A DNA stretch of 64,000 nucleotides from Perca fluviatilis. Lineage: Eukaryota; Chordata; Actinopteri; Perciformes; Percidae. The position numbers and the translations under genes are program-made. The stretch covers positions 27,084,137 through 27,148,136 of the forward strand of contig NC_053116.1 in the NCBI RefSeq assembly GCF_010015445.1, written 5' to 3'. The notes under the pieces are model-generated. The model did no database searches. It had not been told where the DNA came from and saw only the letters and a list, made by a program, of their open reading frames with translations. Positions 1 through 12,939 of the stretch are shown here, in pieces; position 1 is the first letter of the stretch, and each line of letters begins with the position of its first letter.

Positions 1-94
1 ATTAAGGTGACGACAAAGTCCACGTAGGGAGGAGGTTGGGTGGCTGGATGGGTCAACAAAGCTTCAGACTGTAACAACAAATGTATTTTGGAGT
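1..94. other. no feature recognised
   Basis: Short unique-looking sequence to the left of the first TIR element. I see no gene or repeat in it. Confidence 0.5.
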
Positions 95-473
95 GCAAAG
101 CTTTAGTGCACAACTTTTTGATATTATTGAACGTCACATTCAAGCCATTGCCAAAAGAGTTGCTACAAAGCTAATTAAGACCAGCAGCTCCACACAACTC
201 TCTCTGTGTTTCTCAGTATGGCTATGTTCAGAAGATTGTGGCGTCCGGTGACTTTCCCACAGAAACTCAAGTGAAGATAATTACCTCTTCTGAAGAGTCC
301 ATCATGTTTTTTTAATCCTCCGTGTCATCTTTGGCTACTAGTAACTGCATGGAGGAGGGTTGGGGGCGCGTGCGCAATCACGGAAGGCTATATAATGTGG
401 ACGCGCTGACAGTTTTGTTGTTATTACTTAGAATTCCTCATGGTGGAGACAGAAACTACGCACTATAGCTTTG
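95..473 (-). mobile_element. short TIR element, family A, copy 1
   Basis: The ends read CAAAGCTTTAGTGCAC on the left and, reverse-complemented, CAAAGCTATAGTGCGTAG on the right, so they form terminal inverted repeats. The same element occurs at 36952-37420 in the opposite orientation. The two share the left-end block (around ACATTCAAGCCAT, then AAAGCTAATTAAG), the TCAGTATGGCTATGTT block, and the right end that reads through GGAGACAGAAACTACGCAC. No transposase frame is visible, so it is a non-autonomous element. The target duplication is unclear, so the superfamily is not assigned. Confidence 0.7.
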
Positions 474-1368
474 ATGTGTATATCATATGTCCTAATCCTC
501 GTACTGTATGTTTACGAACTGATTAAAAGAATTTATTTGAGCCCATAATAACCCCAAGAGCGATAAATCCAATTCAAATCCACTGTAGTTTCAAAAAAGC
601 TTGGGTGTCACCACACAAAAAAACACATTACAAACGTTTCCATAATCACAGTGGGAAAATTTGAATGTACCTCAATAACAAACTTTTTTTAAGATTATGC
701 ATTTTTAAAAGCTGTGTCAGATTGACTCGGCAGTCCAAGACCAACATGTGTCTCCCCTCCCTTTATGATTTCCACACTGTTGGGTATCTGTTGTTCTTCC
801 AGATCTGGTAGACTGGACGGCTTGGCGCTGTTCACCTCTTTATCTCCTCCACTCCCACTCCAGTCTTTGCCTTCCTCAGTCCATCTCTCTCTGTATTTGT
901 CTCTCTCTCCTTCATCTGTCTTCTTGGTTTATGCTGCCTTCAAATGGAGGTTGTATATTTGACAAGAAATGTACAATATACTTGTCAAACTGGTTTAAGT
1001 CTTGAGAACACTAATTACAAGGAGGCAGACAATGAAAATGCCTTGATCCATTTTAAAATTTGTTAATGGTCTTATTTCCTTAAGTCAGAAGCCAATTTTT
1101 TATCCAAATTTACTGCAAAGTTCAACAGAATGTCTACAAAATTGGCAAAAGAAAATGCAAATTAATGACAGTTTCCATCCACTACTGTTATATTTGTGTT
1201 ATGTATTAATTAGAGGAATGTTACAGCCTCCTTATCAGTACAAACACATCTGCTGTTTTCGTTTCCATCTCAGCCACTTCAGTGGACGTTTAATTCACAT
1301 GCTTGATTTATTCATTCATTCTGTTTTCATTGCACTTTGTTGCATGTTCCTTTTACACTTTTTTAGAA
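474..1368. other. no gene recognised
   Basis: Unassigned non-coding sequence. The part around 1090-1330, with phrases such as CAGTTTCCATCCA, resembles dispersed teleost repeats also suspected near 1560-1640 and 58280-58480. I cannot define ends or a family. Confidence 0.35.
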
Positions 1369-1464
1369 TTTAAAGTTCTTGTTCTGGCTTTGCATGGTCT
1401 GGCACCTGTTTATTTCTGTGACCTGCTCCATCCGTACACTACTAACAGGTCACTCAGGTCTTAA
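1369..1464 (+). pseudogene. LINE ORF2 C-terminal scrap
   Basis: This short open stretch ends at TAA 1462-1464 and translates as FKVLVLALHGLAPVYFCDLL followed by HPYTTNRSLRS. That is the typical C-terminal region of reverse transcriptases from CR1/L2/jockey-type non-LTR retrotransposons, where an HGLAP-Y-DLL-PY motif follows the RT domain. An AAATAAA-like tail and a (TATC)n array follow directly, as expected for a LINE 3' end. The upstream RT domain is missing, so this is a 5'-truncated relic. The clade within this LINE group is not determined. Confidence 0.65.
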
Positions 1465-1470
1465 ATAAAC

Positions 1471-1471
<1 letters not shown>

Positions 1472-1516
<45 letters not shown>
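1472..1516. repeat. (TATC)n microsatellite
   Basis: About 11 uninterrupted tetranucleotide units directly after the LINE scrap, probably grown from its 3' tail. Confidence 0.95.
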
Positions 1517-1518
<2 letters not shown>

Positions 1519-4187
1519 TTTACAACTTTTTTACCTCTGCCGAGCGCAAAGTCTTCTTCGCGATATTTTCGTTTCGTTATTTTCACTCAGGTTTTTTTAT
1601 GCAAATTACGAATGTGCATAAAAACATGTGGATGGAAATGCACCAAGACTCTGTAGTTCTCTCTTCAATTTAAAAAAACAATCCCTTCCTTTGACATCTT
1701 TTTCAATCATATATTTGATTTGGTTAGGCACTACATTCTTTACAAGCATACATTTGAACACTGCTTTTGTTTTGAAAGTATAAATGAACAAAACATGCAG
1801 GAAATGAGCAGTTACTGTAAGGCACACAATGTCTGTGTTTATCAAAGCAGATTCAATGAAGAAAAAGAAATACAAATTATTGTGTTTTTTGGCACTTTAC
1901 TAAACTATAAGAGGACCAAAGGAAATTGCATTATAGTATAATCGGCATCAGTGCCAAGTAGGACATTGACCTGATGGTGTAACATGATCCGGAGGACTCT
2001 TACTGCCACTGCTCTTTCCTAGGAGCTTTATTTTCCATCCATCTCACTCCTTCACCTGCATCAGTTTATTATGTCACTTCTTATGTTTACACTAATCTGA
2101 CACAACTCCTTTTCAACTCTCTTCATGTAATCTTGACTTACTCCTCTTCTTTTTATCTTTAACTGATTGTAAACTGCATTTCTGACACTTAGTGAGATAA
2201 AAAACAAGAAAGTTACCTGTACGGTGAAAGGTAGAGAGGAGTAAAAGGAAAGGAAAGCCTCTCTTTAGCCTTGGGTCAGCTCCTGACTGCTCTCAGTTCT
2301 CCCATCAGTCAGTCAACAGTAGCAGCTGCAATCACCTTGACCTAGAGCAGCAAATATAATATTCCATAACAGCTTATATTTCCTTGGTAATTTAACCATG
2401 TAAAGCAAGGGATCGTCCAAATATTAGTTTGATACTTTGGAATTACTCTGCCACATTCAAGGTACAAAAGTACAAAGTAAACAAAAATGGGCTGGAAGTT
2501 TGTTTTTATTTTGCATAAAGCCCACTTTTGCATTTTTATTTTTATGTTTACTATCACAGCCACAATCTAAATGCTCTTTTTTATCTGAAGGACACATTGT
2601 TTTTTAAGTAATAGGCTGTGATGACTAGTAGTTACAAGTCTTCTTGTTACTACGCAGCACTGCCCAGAGACATGAAGTCTACCACAGTAACCTTCTAGAT
2701 AACATCTAGCACTTCCACTATGACCTGTTTAAATGGGAAGTGACCTTGTTCTCTCAGTGTAATGACGAATAGATAGGATTGTGTTTTTCTCTAATACACA
2801 CACGTGCACACACACACAAACCCATCCATACTGTGTGGCTATGCCTACACAATTATAGGCAATTCAACAACAGGCCAAAAAATATAAAAGATATTTTTCA
2901 GTAATAGGGGGTTAGCGACGCTGCTGTAGGTCAAGCTGCATATTTAAGAACAAGAGTCCAGTCTGTGGTAGTTTGCCTCAAGCAACTTACTGTATGTACC
3001 ACCTGTACAGATGTTCGCTGTGGCTGGCAACATACTCACCAACTGAGTGTGAGTATGACAGCTCAGCCTTTGAACGATCTCACAGCTCACCAGAAATTCC
3101 AGTTCTTTCCCTCCAGTCCATCTCCATTTTCCTCTTGTTTTTGTACATTCATAAAGCCCTGGGAGAAGTGTAAACCTTTGCTCAAGTTAAACCGTTTTCA
3201 AGTCACACGGACACATCTTCTACTCAGTCTTCGTATTGCAAGCCCTTTTAACATTGAATCAATAGCGGTAATAGCAATTGTAGATATCAACAATTGCTTT
3301 TTGACTAGTTAGAATTCCAGGCCAAGATATCCATAATATTATTTGACTATTGGCAAATCTAATTATATGATATACTGTAGATATGTCAAAATGTCAATTG
3401 ATGAAAACTCAGCCTTATTGAGTCAACATTAAAAGAGATTGCAATAGTCTTTGCATAGTTCACATTAAACACATTAAAGCAAATTGAAGCAAGAATGCAC
3501 CTGCTGCTGTAAAAATATTTCAATTTGAGTGAAAAATGTGTGCATATGTATGTTTGACACCACATCCTTAATACAGAAAATGTGTACAGTATGTGTTTCT
3601 GTGTTTTTGCAGCTAAAGTCAGTACTGTCATTTTCTATCAGCTGAAAAATTAAACAAAAGAACGATTGGTTTTAGAGTCAATGTGAACCTCCCTTTTAGT
3701 TTTGAAAAATGATTCCCCAGCAGCTACAGTAATGCAGACGTCATGTCAGGATCACAGCACCACATGTGCATACTTTCCCCAATTGAATGATGACAACACA
3801 CGTTTTCAGCTAAAACTCAAGCATATCCAACTGAAGCAATCAATTAAGATTTTAACAGTAAACACAAAAAGTACAGAGGTGTGACGGTTTGAAAAATTTG
3901 ACAAACTATAAATGGGTGGTGTTCCTTCTTAGGGGAGAGAGAACTAGTTTGTTAGTGTGCATGTGTGAAGTAAAGCACTTCTTCTGTGTCCTGAAACTTA
4001 TAATAAGGGAATTAGCTTTTCAAAATAATTATTTTCAATTGAAAATTTGTCCGGCAGATGAGGAAAAGCTAAATGACTAGACTGCAGTACATAACTCTGC
4101 GTGTGCCTGTGTGTGTGTGGGGGGTGTGAGGTGTACACAAGGGCAACATTTTTAATTCCCAATCTGGGCATGTTTGAGACTTTTGAG
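1517..4187. other. no gene recognised
   Basis: AT-rich non-coding sequence with only a short CA-rich patch near 2797-2820. None of the short open frames looks like a protein I know. Confidence 0.4.
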
Positions 4188-4216
4188 ATTATTATTATTA
4201 TTATTATTATTATTAT
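4188..4216. repeat. (ATT)n microsatellite
   Basis: About nine ATT units. Confidence 0.95.
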
Positions 4217-4296
4217 TTCTTCTGATTCTGATGTGTGAGAAAATCAATACCAAAATGTCTTTGTCTTCTATCCGTGGGATGAGGCTTGGTTTATAG

Positions 4297-4307
4297 ACAC
4301 ACACACA

Positions 4308-4364
<57 letters not shown>
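4297..4364. repeat. compound (AC)n(TC)n(AC)n microsatellite
   Basis: An (AC)7 block passes directly into (TC)17 and then back into (AC)10. Translated frames across it (VCVC, THTH, RERE) are artefacts. Confidence 0.97.
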
Positions 4365-4368
<4 letters not shown>

Positions 4369-4437
4369 CTGTTATGACAGGACAGACAGATAAGCCTGGC
4401 GCTTGCAGACCAGATACACTGTGCCGTGGGAAACGAG

Positions 4438-4439
<2 letters not shown>

Positions 4440-4525
<86 letters not shown>
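4440..4525. repeat. (GT)n microsatellite
   Basis: About 42 uninterrupted GT units, only 75 bp from the compound array before it. Confidence 0.98.
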
Positions 4526-4526
<1 letters not shown>

Positions 4527-4828
4527 CTTTATTTTCCACTGTCCAACCAACTTGTCTTTGTGTGTCTTTTTATTATACATTATCATATTTCCCATCTTTT
4601 TCCCCTCATACTTCACCTGATTTCACAACTGAAACGTGTTGATTTAATACATGGACACAAACAGGCCCATGGATGTGTGTGTGTGCATGTGCGTGTGTTT
4701 TTCAGTGTTACTCAAGGACACTTAAACACTGATAAGTGGCACGACACAACAGCCCTACACCTAGAAACCTTGAGAGCAGTCAGCCGAAGTGTCTCACACA
4801 CTGACTGATAACCACACACAGATGCACG

Positions 4829-5060
4829 TTTGTCCTTCTGGACTTGTGAGGACCCTGATTGATAGAAGGCCTTTCATCGTCCCTTACTCTAACTGAAACC
4901 TTATTCTAACTTGATTCTTAAAACCAAGTCTGAACCCTCAAACAGCCCTTTGAAGTTCTGTGCCAAAGTGAGGACCTTCCAAAAATGTCCTCACTCCCAA
5001 GGTCTGAAACTTATTGGTCCTCACAAAATAGATGTACAAGTAACACACACACACGCGCAC
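4829..5060. repeat. dispersed teleost-type repeat with CA tail
   Basis: The block begins CTTGTGAGGACCCTGATTGA and contains CCTTACTCTAACTGAAACC, AAGTCTGAACCCTCAAACAG and TTGGTCCTCACAAAATAGAT, ending in a short CA/CG-rich run. I recall this order of phrases as a widespread interspersed repeat in fish genomes. There is no coding content, and the family assignment is from memory only. Confidence 0.45.
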
Positions 5061-5149
5061 GGACGGACGCACGGTCACACTCTAGTGTCTATGTATAGTT
5101 AAGTAATGATTATTCTATTTTTGATATATTGTGTAGCCTGTTGTATGTG

Positions 5150-5425
5150 AATAGATACAGAATTTGCACTGGCAATGTATTTGCACTGACACTCTCTTGC
5201 ACTATGATACCATTGCACCTTTCTGCATTTTTTCCACACCACTTTAAACATGCTACAACCTAACTTTACTGTAAGGGCACACTATTGATTCCTTTGTATT
5301 TTTGTAGTATGTATGTGTGCGTGGATGTCATATGTCTGTGTGCCTATGTGTATGATGTGTAGAAGCTATTGGACACCTTCATTTCCTTCTGGATAAATAA
5401 AGTATCTATATCTCTATCTGTATAT
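5150..5425 (+). repeat. LINE/SINE 3' tail fragment
   Basis: The sequence contains repeated TTGCACT-type phrases and ends TTTCCTTCTGGATAAATAAA followed by imperfect TATC-like repeats. This matches the common fish retroposon tail in which ATTTCC-GGGAT-AATAAAGTATCTATC precedes the tail microsatellite. No reading frame is retained. A related tail in the other orientation lies at 8310-8400. Confidence 0.5.
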
Positions 5426-5589
5426 TAAAATTATGTTGCTGTTGCTTAAGCCTCTGTTTGGAGTCAATCAAATTATAAAGATAAGTCCTTATAACCGCGA
5501 CATATACTGGTTTACATTTTTAAACAAGCATTGTTTTAAATCATGATTTAGAACAACATATTTGTCACAGAAAAATGAGAAACACTTGG

Positions 5590-5720
5590 TGGACCCCCCC
5601 TTTTACATATTTTAAAAAAAAATACAAAAAAAATAATAAAAGACATATATTAAAAATAATAAAAAAAAAAAAAATTTAAAAAAATATAAAAATAATAATA
5701 AACACAAACGTAAATATCTA
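5590..5720. repeat. A-rich low-complexity tract
   Basis: Very A-rich sequence with scattered T and several runs of 7-13 A. Confidence 0.85.
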
Positions 5721-6242
5721 TAACGTTTTAAAACAATAATCATGACACATTAACTTATAAGGTCAAGTATCATAATACTTCATAATTGCTGGTCACTCAC
5801 TAGTCAATAGCAAACACAAAATGTTCTCTCATTTTCCTTTTCTCTCTCGGTTTCCAACCAATTCATTCTCTTCTCTTATTTTCACTCTCCTCCTTCTCTT
5901 CGTCACTCTGCTGTCCTTGACTTGTATCTGTCCCTCTCTTTTCTTATATCACTTTCTCCTTCATTCTCAGTCTTGCCCTTGGCTCTCGTCCCTCGCTCTC
6001 TGTTCTGTCTGTTCCTATTATCATCAGTGGCTTTTTTATATCTGTCTGCCTTCCCTACTTTATCTCCAACCCACCATGCACACAGAGTGCACTGTGTGCT
6101 GATTTATTACAGGTAGAAAGGATGTGTATTCATAAGTGCATGTGTCTGTCCAAATACATTTTGAAAAACAGAGAGGAAGACGCAAGAATGTATGAGAGAG
6201 GAGAGAATACAATCTACAACGAAGTATAAAGGAAGGAGACTA
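5721..6242. other. no gene recognised
   Basis: Partly pyrimidine-rich non-coding DNA (5820-6080). I see no feature in it. Confidence 0.4.
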
Positions 6243-6712
6243 TATATCAATTAACAGGAATTAACGGGAGTAAACGGGAAATAATGGTAATAAACTGGAT
6301 ATTGCTTTCCATGGAAAGTTCAGCTGGGGAATTTTTTGAAACATTCCAATTTTAATTTACTATGGTTAGTGGGCTATACAATTAACACGCATAGGTTAAT
6401 AATAGCAATGGGTTATGTATTAAAAACCTCCCGTATTTTAAAAACTAAATGTTGGCCAGTATGTAGTAGCCTATGCTGATTACTACGTGCGTGCATGTCA
6501 TTGAAGAATATAGGGAGTTGCATTAAATCAGGTTGTTTTAACCAAGATTATGCTGCAAGATGTGTTTTTTCAACTACATTTAAGTTCCCTGTTATAGACC
6601 AATAGTATTATAACAAGCAATATTACAAATATCCAGTTTATTCCCATTAATTCCCATTAATTCCCATGGAAAGTTTCCAACTTTGAAAATTCCCGGAATT
6701 TTTGCTACTCTA
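6243..6712. repeat. foldback-type dispersed repeat
   Basis: The left part has purine-rich degenerate repeats (AATTAACAGGAATTAACGGG, then AATAAACTGGATATTG). The right part has the complementary order (AATATCCAGTTTATTCCCAT, then three ATTAATTCCCAT-like units and CATGGAAAGTTTCCAACTTT). The halves can pair imperfectly, which suggests an inverted-repeat element. I recall similar sequence as a common fish repeat, but the exact ends are uncertain. Confidence 0.5.
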
Positions 6713-8020
6713 GTGATTAATCACTTGAGAGCTGCTCTTGAAGGTTACGACTTTCATGATAAAGGTGTCGTAAGGTGGCTTTGGCCTGGCTACCTCCAAT
6801 CCAACCAGCCTGTGCATGATAATGAAACGTTAACACAGATTTTCCTCCAATACCATTTCTCTTCATTGGTCTATCAGTTCTCTGCTGGTGTATAATTCAG
6901 GGAACTCAGTACCAATGAAATCGCTCCAGTTTCTGTCTGGTCACTGTCTGGAAGTTGAGTCATTATACTGTAAACTCTGAATGCAGCTGCAAAAAGACTG
7001 TGCGTGTTCGCAAGAGAGGTAGCCATTCTCCCTCTCCTTGCCGCTACAGTCGTGTTTAAATTAAAAACAATGGAGGTGGCAGCAGCAACCTCTTGCTGTC
7101 GGTCTCATTTCTTCTTCACTTTTAGTGTAGAACTGTTTTATTCCTAAAATGTCTCTTTAGGTGGTAAAATAAAGGCTGAAGTGAAAGAAATAAGTGATTG
7201 ACTAAGAAAGAAAATGTACTGATGACAACATGAAGGAAGGAAGGTTTGAACAAAATATTGAGGGCACACGGAAGGATAGGGAACTAAATATGGAAAGATA
7301 GAAGAATAAAAGGAGTGATGTATATTTTTGTAACATCCCTAAATGGAATATATACATCCCATGCTAAAAAGTGAATGACGAATAGATACGATTAGGGATT
7401 CAAATGATCCTAAAAACAAAAAAAAATACACAAAGGGGGGAAATGAGGGAGCAGCTGGATGGAGGGATTGAATCAGAGTGCTGGAGGGAGAGGAGGAAGG
7501 TAAATGCTGGGTGGGAGGGTAAGGGGATAGAGGCAAAGGTAGGATGAATGGGGTTTTATGGAGGATAGGAGAACGTGAATGTGTGCAGAGGGGATAAGCA
7601 AGTGACCTAAAGGGGAGAGAATGGGTGCCAGACGGATCGGATGAGAGATTGGGAAAGAAGAGATGGAGAGTGAAGAGACAGATAGATAGAGGTACAGGGG
7701 ATAGACATCATCATTGTTCCAAGACTGTGAACTTGTGCCAGACATGATTAAAGACTTGGCCAAGAAACCCTTAAGCACGGGTAAAACCCTTTGCTGAAGT
7801 CTGCGCATTAAAAGGGATGAGTGGGCGGGTTAGTAGGATCAAGAGAGAAAGAAAGCAGAAAGGAGGGTGAGGAAGAGGGAGGAAGATGGGAAGAGAGGGG
7901 CAAGGAAGACAAGGAGAAAGGTGAGGATACCCTTAGGAGGCTAAATAGGCTTATGTAAGGGCCCTGCAGAGACAGACAAGAGTCATGGCCGTTTACTTCT
8001 GTTTAAATGCACACATGCGT

Positions 8021-8022
<2 letters not shown>
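6713..8022. other. no gene recognised
   Basis: Purine-rich unique sequence (7200-7980 is full of GGA/GAA runs on the plus strand). No gene or defined repeat is visible. Confidence 0.4.

Positions 8023-8072
<50 letters not shown>
8023..8072. repeat. (CA)n microsatellite
   Basis: About 25 CA units, after a short ACATGCGTGCG lead-in. Confidence 0.97.
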
Positions 8073-8074
<2 letters not shown>

Positions 8075-8309
8075 AGGACCAGTGACGTGCTGGCCAGTGT
8101 CCCAGACATCTCCCATGAGTATATGTACACACTGGCACACTCAGACAAAGGCCTGGATCTGCAGACACACTTACTGTAAACACAAACAGAAATGCTGATA
8201 CAAAGAGACAGTGGAAAAATAGAATATAAATCAATGGCACGATAAATGGCATAGCAAGCAGATAAACTGGATAAGGTTCCCATGCATGGATTATTTTTGA
8301 ATTTGATTT

Positions 8310-8400
8310 TTTTTTATTTGAAATACTTTAATAATCCCGCAAGGGAAATTACAATTTTTCCACGCTGTTGTTAGTTACGCACACCTCAAGATTTACATTA
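8310..8400 (-). repeat. retroposon 3' tail fragment
   Basis: Read on the minus strand, this gives GTAATTTCCCTTGCGGGATT followed by ATTAAAGTATTTCAAATAAA, the same kind of tail as at 5380. Only the 3' end remains. Confidence 0.45.
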
Positions 8401-9404
8401 AATAAAGTCTTAGTTTGCTGCATAGGATAGCTGGCTGGAGATTAAAACATAGACTCAAAAGGTCAGAGAAGGGGCAAAGATAACAACAAAATTCCCTTAA
8501 ACTTACATGCAAATACACTAATACACATTCAAAAAGAAAGATATCTTTTGCCATAATCTTTTCTAACCATCCCATGGGTTACTCATTTCCTCACCAGCAC
8601 ACCGGAGGTGAGAGGCGAGACAGAGCTACTGTTAAGTGGTTAATTCTTTCATAAACTGACACACCTGCAGCAATATTGGAAGGAAACAAGAGAGAAAAAA
8701 GCAAAGGAGATGAGTGCAGGTGCAGCCAGTAAGAGCGAGTTTTAACGATGGGTGTTAAAACCTGGAAAATCCCACAAATTATCACCAAACTGTCTTCTCA
8801 TGTGCATTTCTCAAGCACCACTCACCACTAAAACTGAACGCTGAACTCAGTGGTGAAGTGCTGAGATAAGCTAGCTAGAAACTAGAGATGACCTTGTAGC
8901 CCCTATCTGTTCAGGCAAAAGTGCTTACATTATGTTCAGACTGGATGTCTCACAAGGTTAGAATCTGCATGTGGGAATGAGAAACTCTTTCAGCATTTGT
9001 GAGAGAATTAAAGTAGAAATAAAACATAAAAATACAAGGAATTATGCTTAAATGTAATTTTTGCCATTACAGCCCCTCTTTGCGACTTCCACATCTGAAC
9101 TCCAAAGGGGTTGAGGCAACAACAAAAAGAGACAAAAAGTAAAAACTTTTTTTCCCCTCACACTTTCAGACCGTAGACATTCGTGCATACCTACTTTTGT
9201 CACTTCTGCAGACAGAAGTAGGTGTGTAAGGAATAAAAAGTTCAAACCCTGGCTCCTCCGCCTCCTCTGTCAACTCTGCACACCTGGCATATTGCTGTGT
9301 GAATTGTGCAATAAAATAACAGTTTTCGTAAAGTTACAGATATTGTCGGACATATATCAGACACACATTTTTTGCTTTATTTCCATGAGTTAGACGAGAG
9401 GATT
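8401..9404. other. no gene recognised
   Basis: Non-coding sequence without a recognisable feature. Confidence 0.4.
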
Positions 9405-9625
9405 AATATCTCATGTCTGTCAAAAATATGAAGCTACAGCCATCAGCTAGTTAGAGTAGTTTAGCTCAAAGGACTGGAAACAGGGGGAAAACAGCCAGCC
9501 AAAAGGAAACCATCCACCTATCAGCCTGTCTAACGCTCAACTGACACGTATCTTGTATGTTTAACCCGTACACAAACCAAAGAGGTTACGTCAAGACTTC
9601 AGGAAGTCTCTTTTAGTCAGGCCAA
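9405..9625. repeat. dispersed repeat with TTAGCTCA / GGAAACAGGGGG phrase
   Basis: It contains GTTAGACGAGAGGATTAATA, GGACTGGAAACAGGGGGAAA, ACAGCCAGCC and a later AAGACTTCAGGAAGTC segment. The same order of motifs is found at 60115-60475 (TTAGACGAGAAGATCTCATG, CTAGAAACAGGGGAGAACAG, AAGACTTCCTGGAGTT). The two are therefore members of one interspersed family that is common in fish. No coding content. Confidence 0.55.
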
Positions 9626-10010
9626 TCTTAACATGTTTTGCCCAAGGGGGTAAGCTTCGCTTCAGAACTCGAACCTCCTATGGGGCCATTTTGATGCTAC
9701 CAAACGATCACCTACCGTTAGCATTCCATTGACTGCCATTCATTTTGACGTCACTTTGACAGCGAATAACTTTACATCTGAAGCGTTTTAAAGACTTTTT
9801 TGTCCATTGTTTATTTCTAAAGAAACATGACAATGTATAAAAGGCTCCATTACCTTGTACCTCACGTTATGGCTTAGTAGCAGACGTTTTTATAAAAATA
9901 GACCAACGATTGTGTCATAACCACGCAACTTACTGTCGCATAGTAGAGGAATTACCGTATAGTACAGGAGAAGCTCGCAGGCAGTTTGGACTTACATTAG
10001 CTGTTTAAGA
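9626..10010. repeat. possible dispersed teleost repeat
   Basis: The block with CTCGAACCTCCTATGGGGCC, TTTTGATGCTACCAAACGAT and TAGCATTCCATTGACTGCCA is familiar as a fish interspersed repeat. Its ends are not defined and there is no second copy in this window to confirm it. Confidence 0.3.
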
Positions 10011-10942
10011 GAGCTTTTGAGTGAACTTGTGTCCTTTTGCCTTTTATTTACTTCCTTTTCTTTTCATGCTCTCCATGTGTTTTTATAATTTTTAGCACTA
10101 TCATGTAGCACTTTGAGATTTGCTTAAATATAAAGTGCATTACAAATTAAATGTATTATTATTATTATTATTTAAGTTTAATTACTAATGTTAATTTGCA
10201 TTTTAGTCAGCAATAATTAGCCTGTGCCTATGTTATCTCCTTACATATACCTATATACATATACGCTCTCCGTCACTGTAAGATAGGGAATGATTGAAAT
10301 TTCTCTTGGCACAGCAACCAGAAGACTTACAACTTTCAGACAGGTTGCTCATGTCATATCTATGTCTTCAAGCTCAGTTGGAGGCTGCACAGTAACGCTC
10401 AGCTATCACCGGTAAAGTGCTTCTAATAGCCTTCACTGGTCTCCGTCCAGAGCAACAGGATCTGTTGGTCCATTCTTATATAGTGTCTATGGTTTTGCTC
10501 CACATGCTGTATTAATCTAAGAACTCTCCGTTTTTCATCCATCCAACAAGGGAAGCATGGCCGCAGACTTTTCGTCTTGTTCAACAGATCAAAACATTTA
10601 GTTTGACAGCAGGATGAAAACCTAGTTGATTCAATATGATTTTTATTAAATACTGTTTATTCAGTTAAGTGGCAGCTGAACAAAAAAATATGCAAACCAG
10701 TGGCCGCTGTAAAATGCCAAGAGAAAGTTTCCATCTCAGAGACAAGCAAACACAAACATGTTTACCGCACCAAATGCTCTTTTTTAAACACACAAAAAGC
10801 AGAGTTACCACAGGGTAAAAAAGAAGAAAAAACAGAACAGGAGTGAGTGATGTCATTTTCATGTGTATCAGAGAATGCTATTCATTAGCTACTACGATGT
10901 TAAGGTGGTCCATGTGAATTAGAAGCAAAGGCAGTTAGATCA

Positions 10943-10945
<3 letters not shown>
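10011..10945. other. no gene recognised
   Basis: Non-coding; contains a short (ATT)5 near 10157. Confidence 0.4.

Positions 10946-10990
<45 letters not shown>
10946..10990. repeat. (TC)n microsatellite
   Basis: About 22 TC units. Confidence 0.97.
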
Positions 10991-10993
<3 letters not shown>

Positions 10994-12939
10994 TCAAAAG
11001 ATAATAAATGAACTTTAACCAGACACAAAGAACTTGTGTTGTCGTGCCATGTGCAGCAGTGAGCTCATCCTTTTATTGAAGAAGACGTGTACTGCTGACA
11101 CTGATGTCATCTGGTGATACACAATAGGGCCGACAATGAAAAACTAACACCACAGGCCAAGTAGATGACAAAGTAGCACTCAATACAAATTAAATGGGAG
11201 AGGGAGGAAGTCATCATTTTAAACATTTCATTTTGGACAGCACAGCCTGTCATTGTGAACATGAAGATTGTTAGCTACAAAACGACTGTTGTCAGTGTCA
11301 TGAAGTGACACACCTTTAGAAATGGCGTCTTTGCGCCTCCACAGCAGCTTCGATCACTGACAAAATCCCATAGATAAAAAAAAATACAGACAACTCTTGT
11401 CACAGAGGCCTGAACCACTTATTAGTCAGAGCCACCCACTTCATTCTTGACCCATGAGACTGGAAGGAACAATGATTCATTGAAAAAATTCAAGTGTCTT
11501 TCTGTTTTTGCTCTTGCTGCAACTCATTTCACGCTTCTTTTATATTCCAATTTAAATCCCTTCATCTCTGTAACTCGCCCAAGGTTGCTCTTTCCCTGCC
11601 TGCAGCCCGTCAGGGAGAACGCTGGGTGTGTGTCCTCATGCACGTGTGTCATATTATGCTCACCACATAAAAAGGTAAAAGCAGCTTTTAATTCTAAAAC
11701 GCAATTCCAGATGACAGATTTGCAACTGTTTAACAAGACCCCATAACAATCATTTCCTTTTGGAGTATGACAGGCCTGAAAATGTGATCCAGGTCCAACC
11801 GGAACACCTCTTCTATGAGCCTGTGTGACTGATTTTAATGAGCCCTAACCAAAGCCTGGAGTTCTAAATAATGTCATACTGAATTTTTGACACTTATGGT
11901 AAATGCATCAAGTTAGCATAATAGCCCACCTATAGTGTCGACAGGAAATAGATTGAGAGCTGCAGGAAGTAAGGAATAATTATACGGTACTTGAGCAGCT
12001 AAGGTCTAGGTTCTAATCTTTAAGAGTGTACGCTGAAAGAAAAAAAAAAAGAGTTTATTTAAAGCTTAACTTCAACAAAAGTCTTTTAAATAGTTTGTTT
12101 AGTGGGGTGGCAGTTGCCAGTTATTGACACGACTCAACTCCACTGAGGCTCAGACTTTAGATTTCCCTCCGCCGATAATTAATACTTTTACTGGCAAGCA
12201 GCCAACCCAAACTGTAAAGTAGCACATTTCATTCTCCGACATCTTTTTTTGTTCTCTGTCTTCCCAAATCTAATATGCATGCATACGGTTTGTCTCTCAT
12301 CTATCTACACTACACCCCTCGACCCCTTTTTTAAATGTACTCTTCTCACTCTGCTTCCCTCACTGCCCCGTCCTTTCATCTGCTCCTACAGTTTCCTTCA
12401 ATCCCTCCATCTATTCCACTTCGCCTATTTTAGCAGGTGAAAGAGGTCTATCATAATAATAAACCCTCACTGTGACCTTCAGATCATTCCTCACACCCAC
12501 AGTCCTCGTCCTCTCGTCATTTATCCTAACATTAGCCTCTCCATCCTCACCTCCCCCTGTTATTTCAATGTCTTGCTTGGTTTCCTTTCCTCTGCTGAAC
12601 TTCTACCCTTTCTTTCTCACTTACAGTCATTGCACCCTTATTTTACCACTTGCCTTTCCCTCCCTCTTGCTTTCATTCTTTCCTTCGATTACCCAGCATG
12701 CTATATTTTTTCTTTCTTTTTCTTTGATCTGCAGTTCCTAATCTCTTCCAGAGGGGATCTGTTCGCTGGTTTACACTGTTGGAGTTCTGGAAATAACTTC
12801 CAAAGCCTCTGACTTACCCATTTCCATCCTTATTGCAGTGCTGTACAGCATCGTCCAAACACTGAATTAATTTGATTTGGAAATAAGAAATTGAAATATT
12901 CATTAATATTGAATTCAAATCTCAAGGACTTATTTCAGA
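10991..12939. other. no gene recognised
   Basis: Non-coding sequence. 12240-12740 is strongly pyrimidine-rich, and open frames there reflect that composition rather than a protein. Confidence 0.4.

Noticed and set aside
4374..4808. Long frames of alternating Val-Cys or Thr-His (also at 18255, 22494, 29091, 42711, 43728, 53820, 54378, 62471)
   Set aside because: They are direct translations of GT/CA microsatellites with no start context, domain or splice support.
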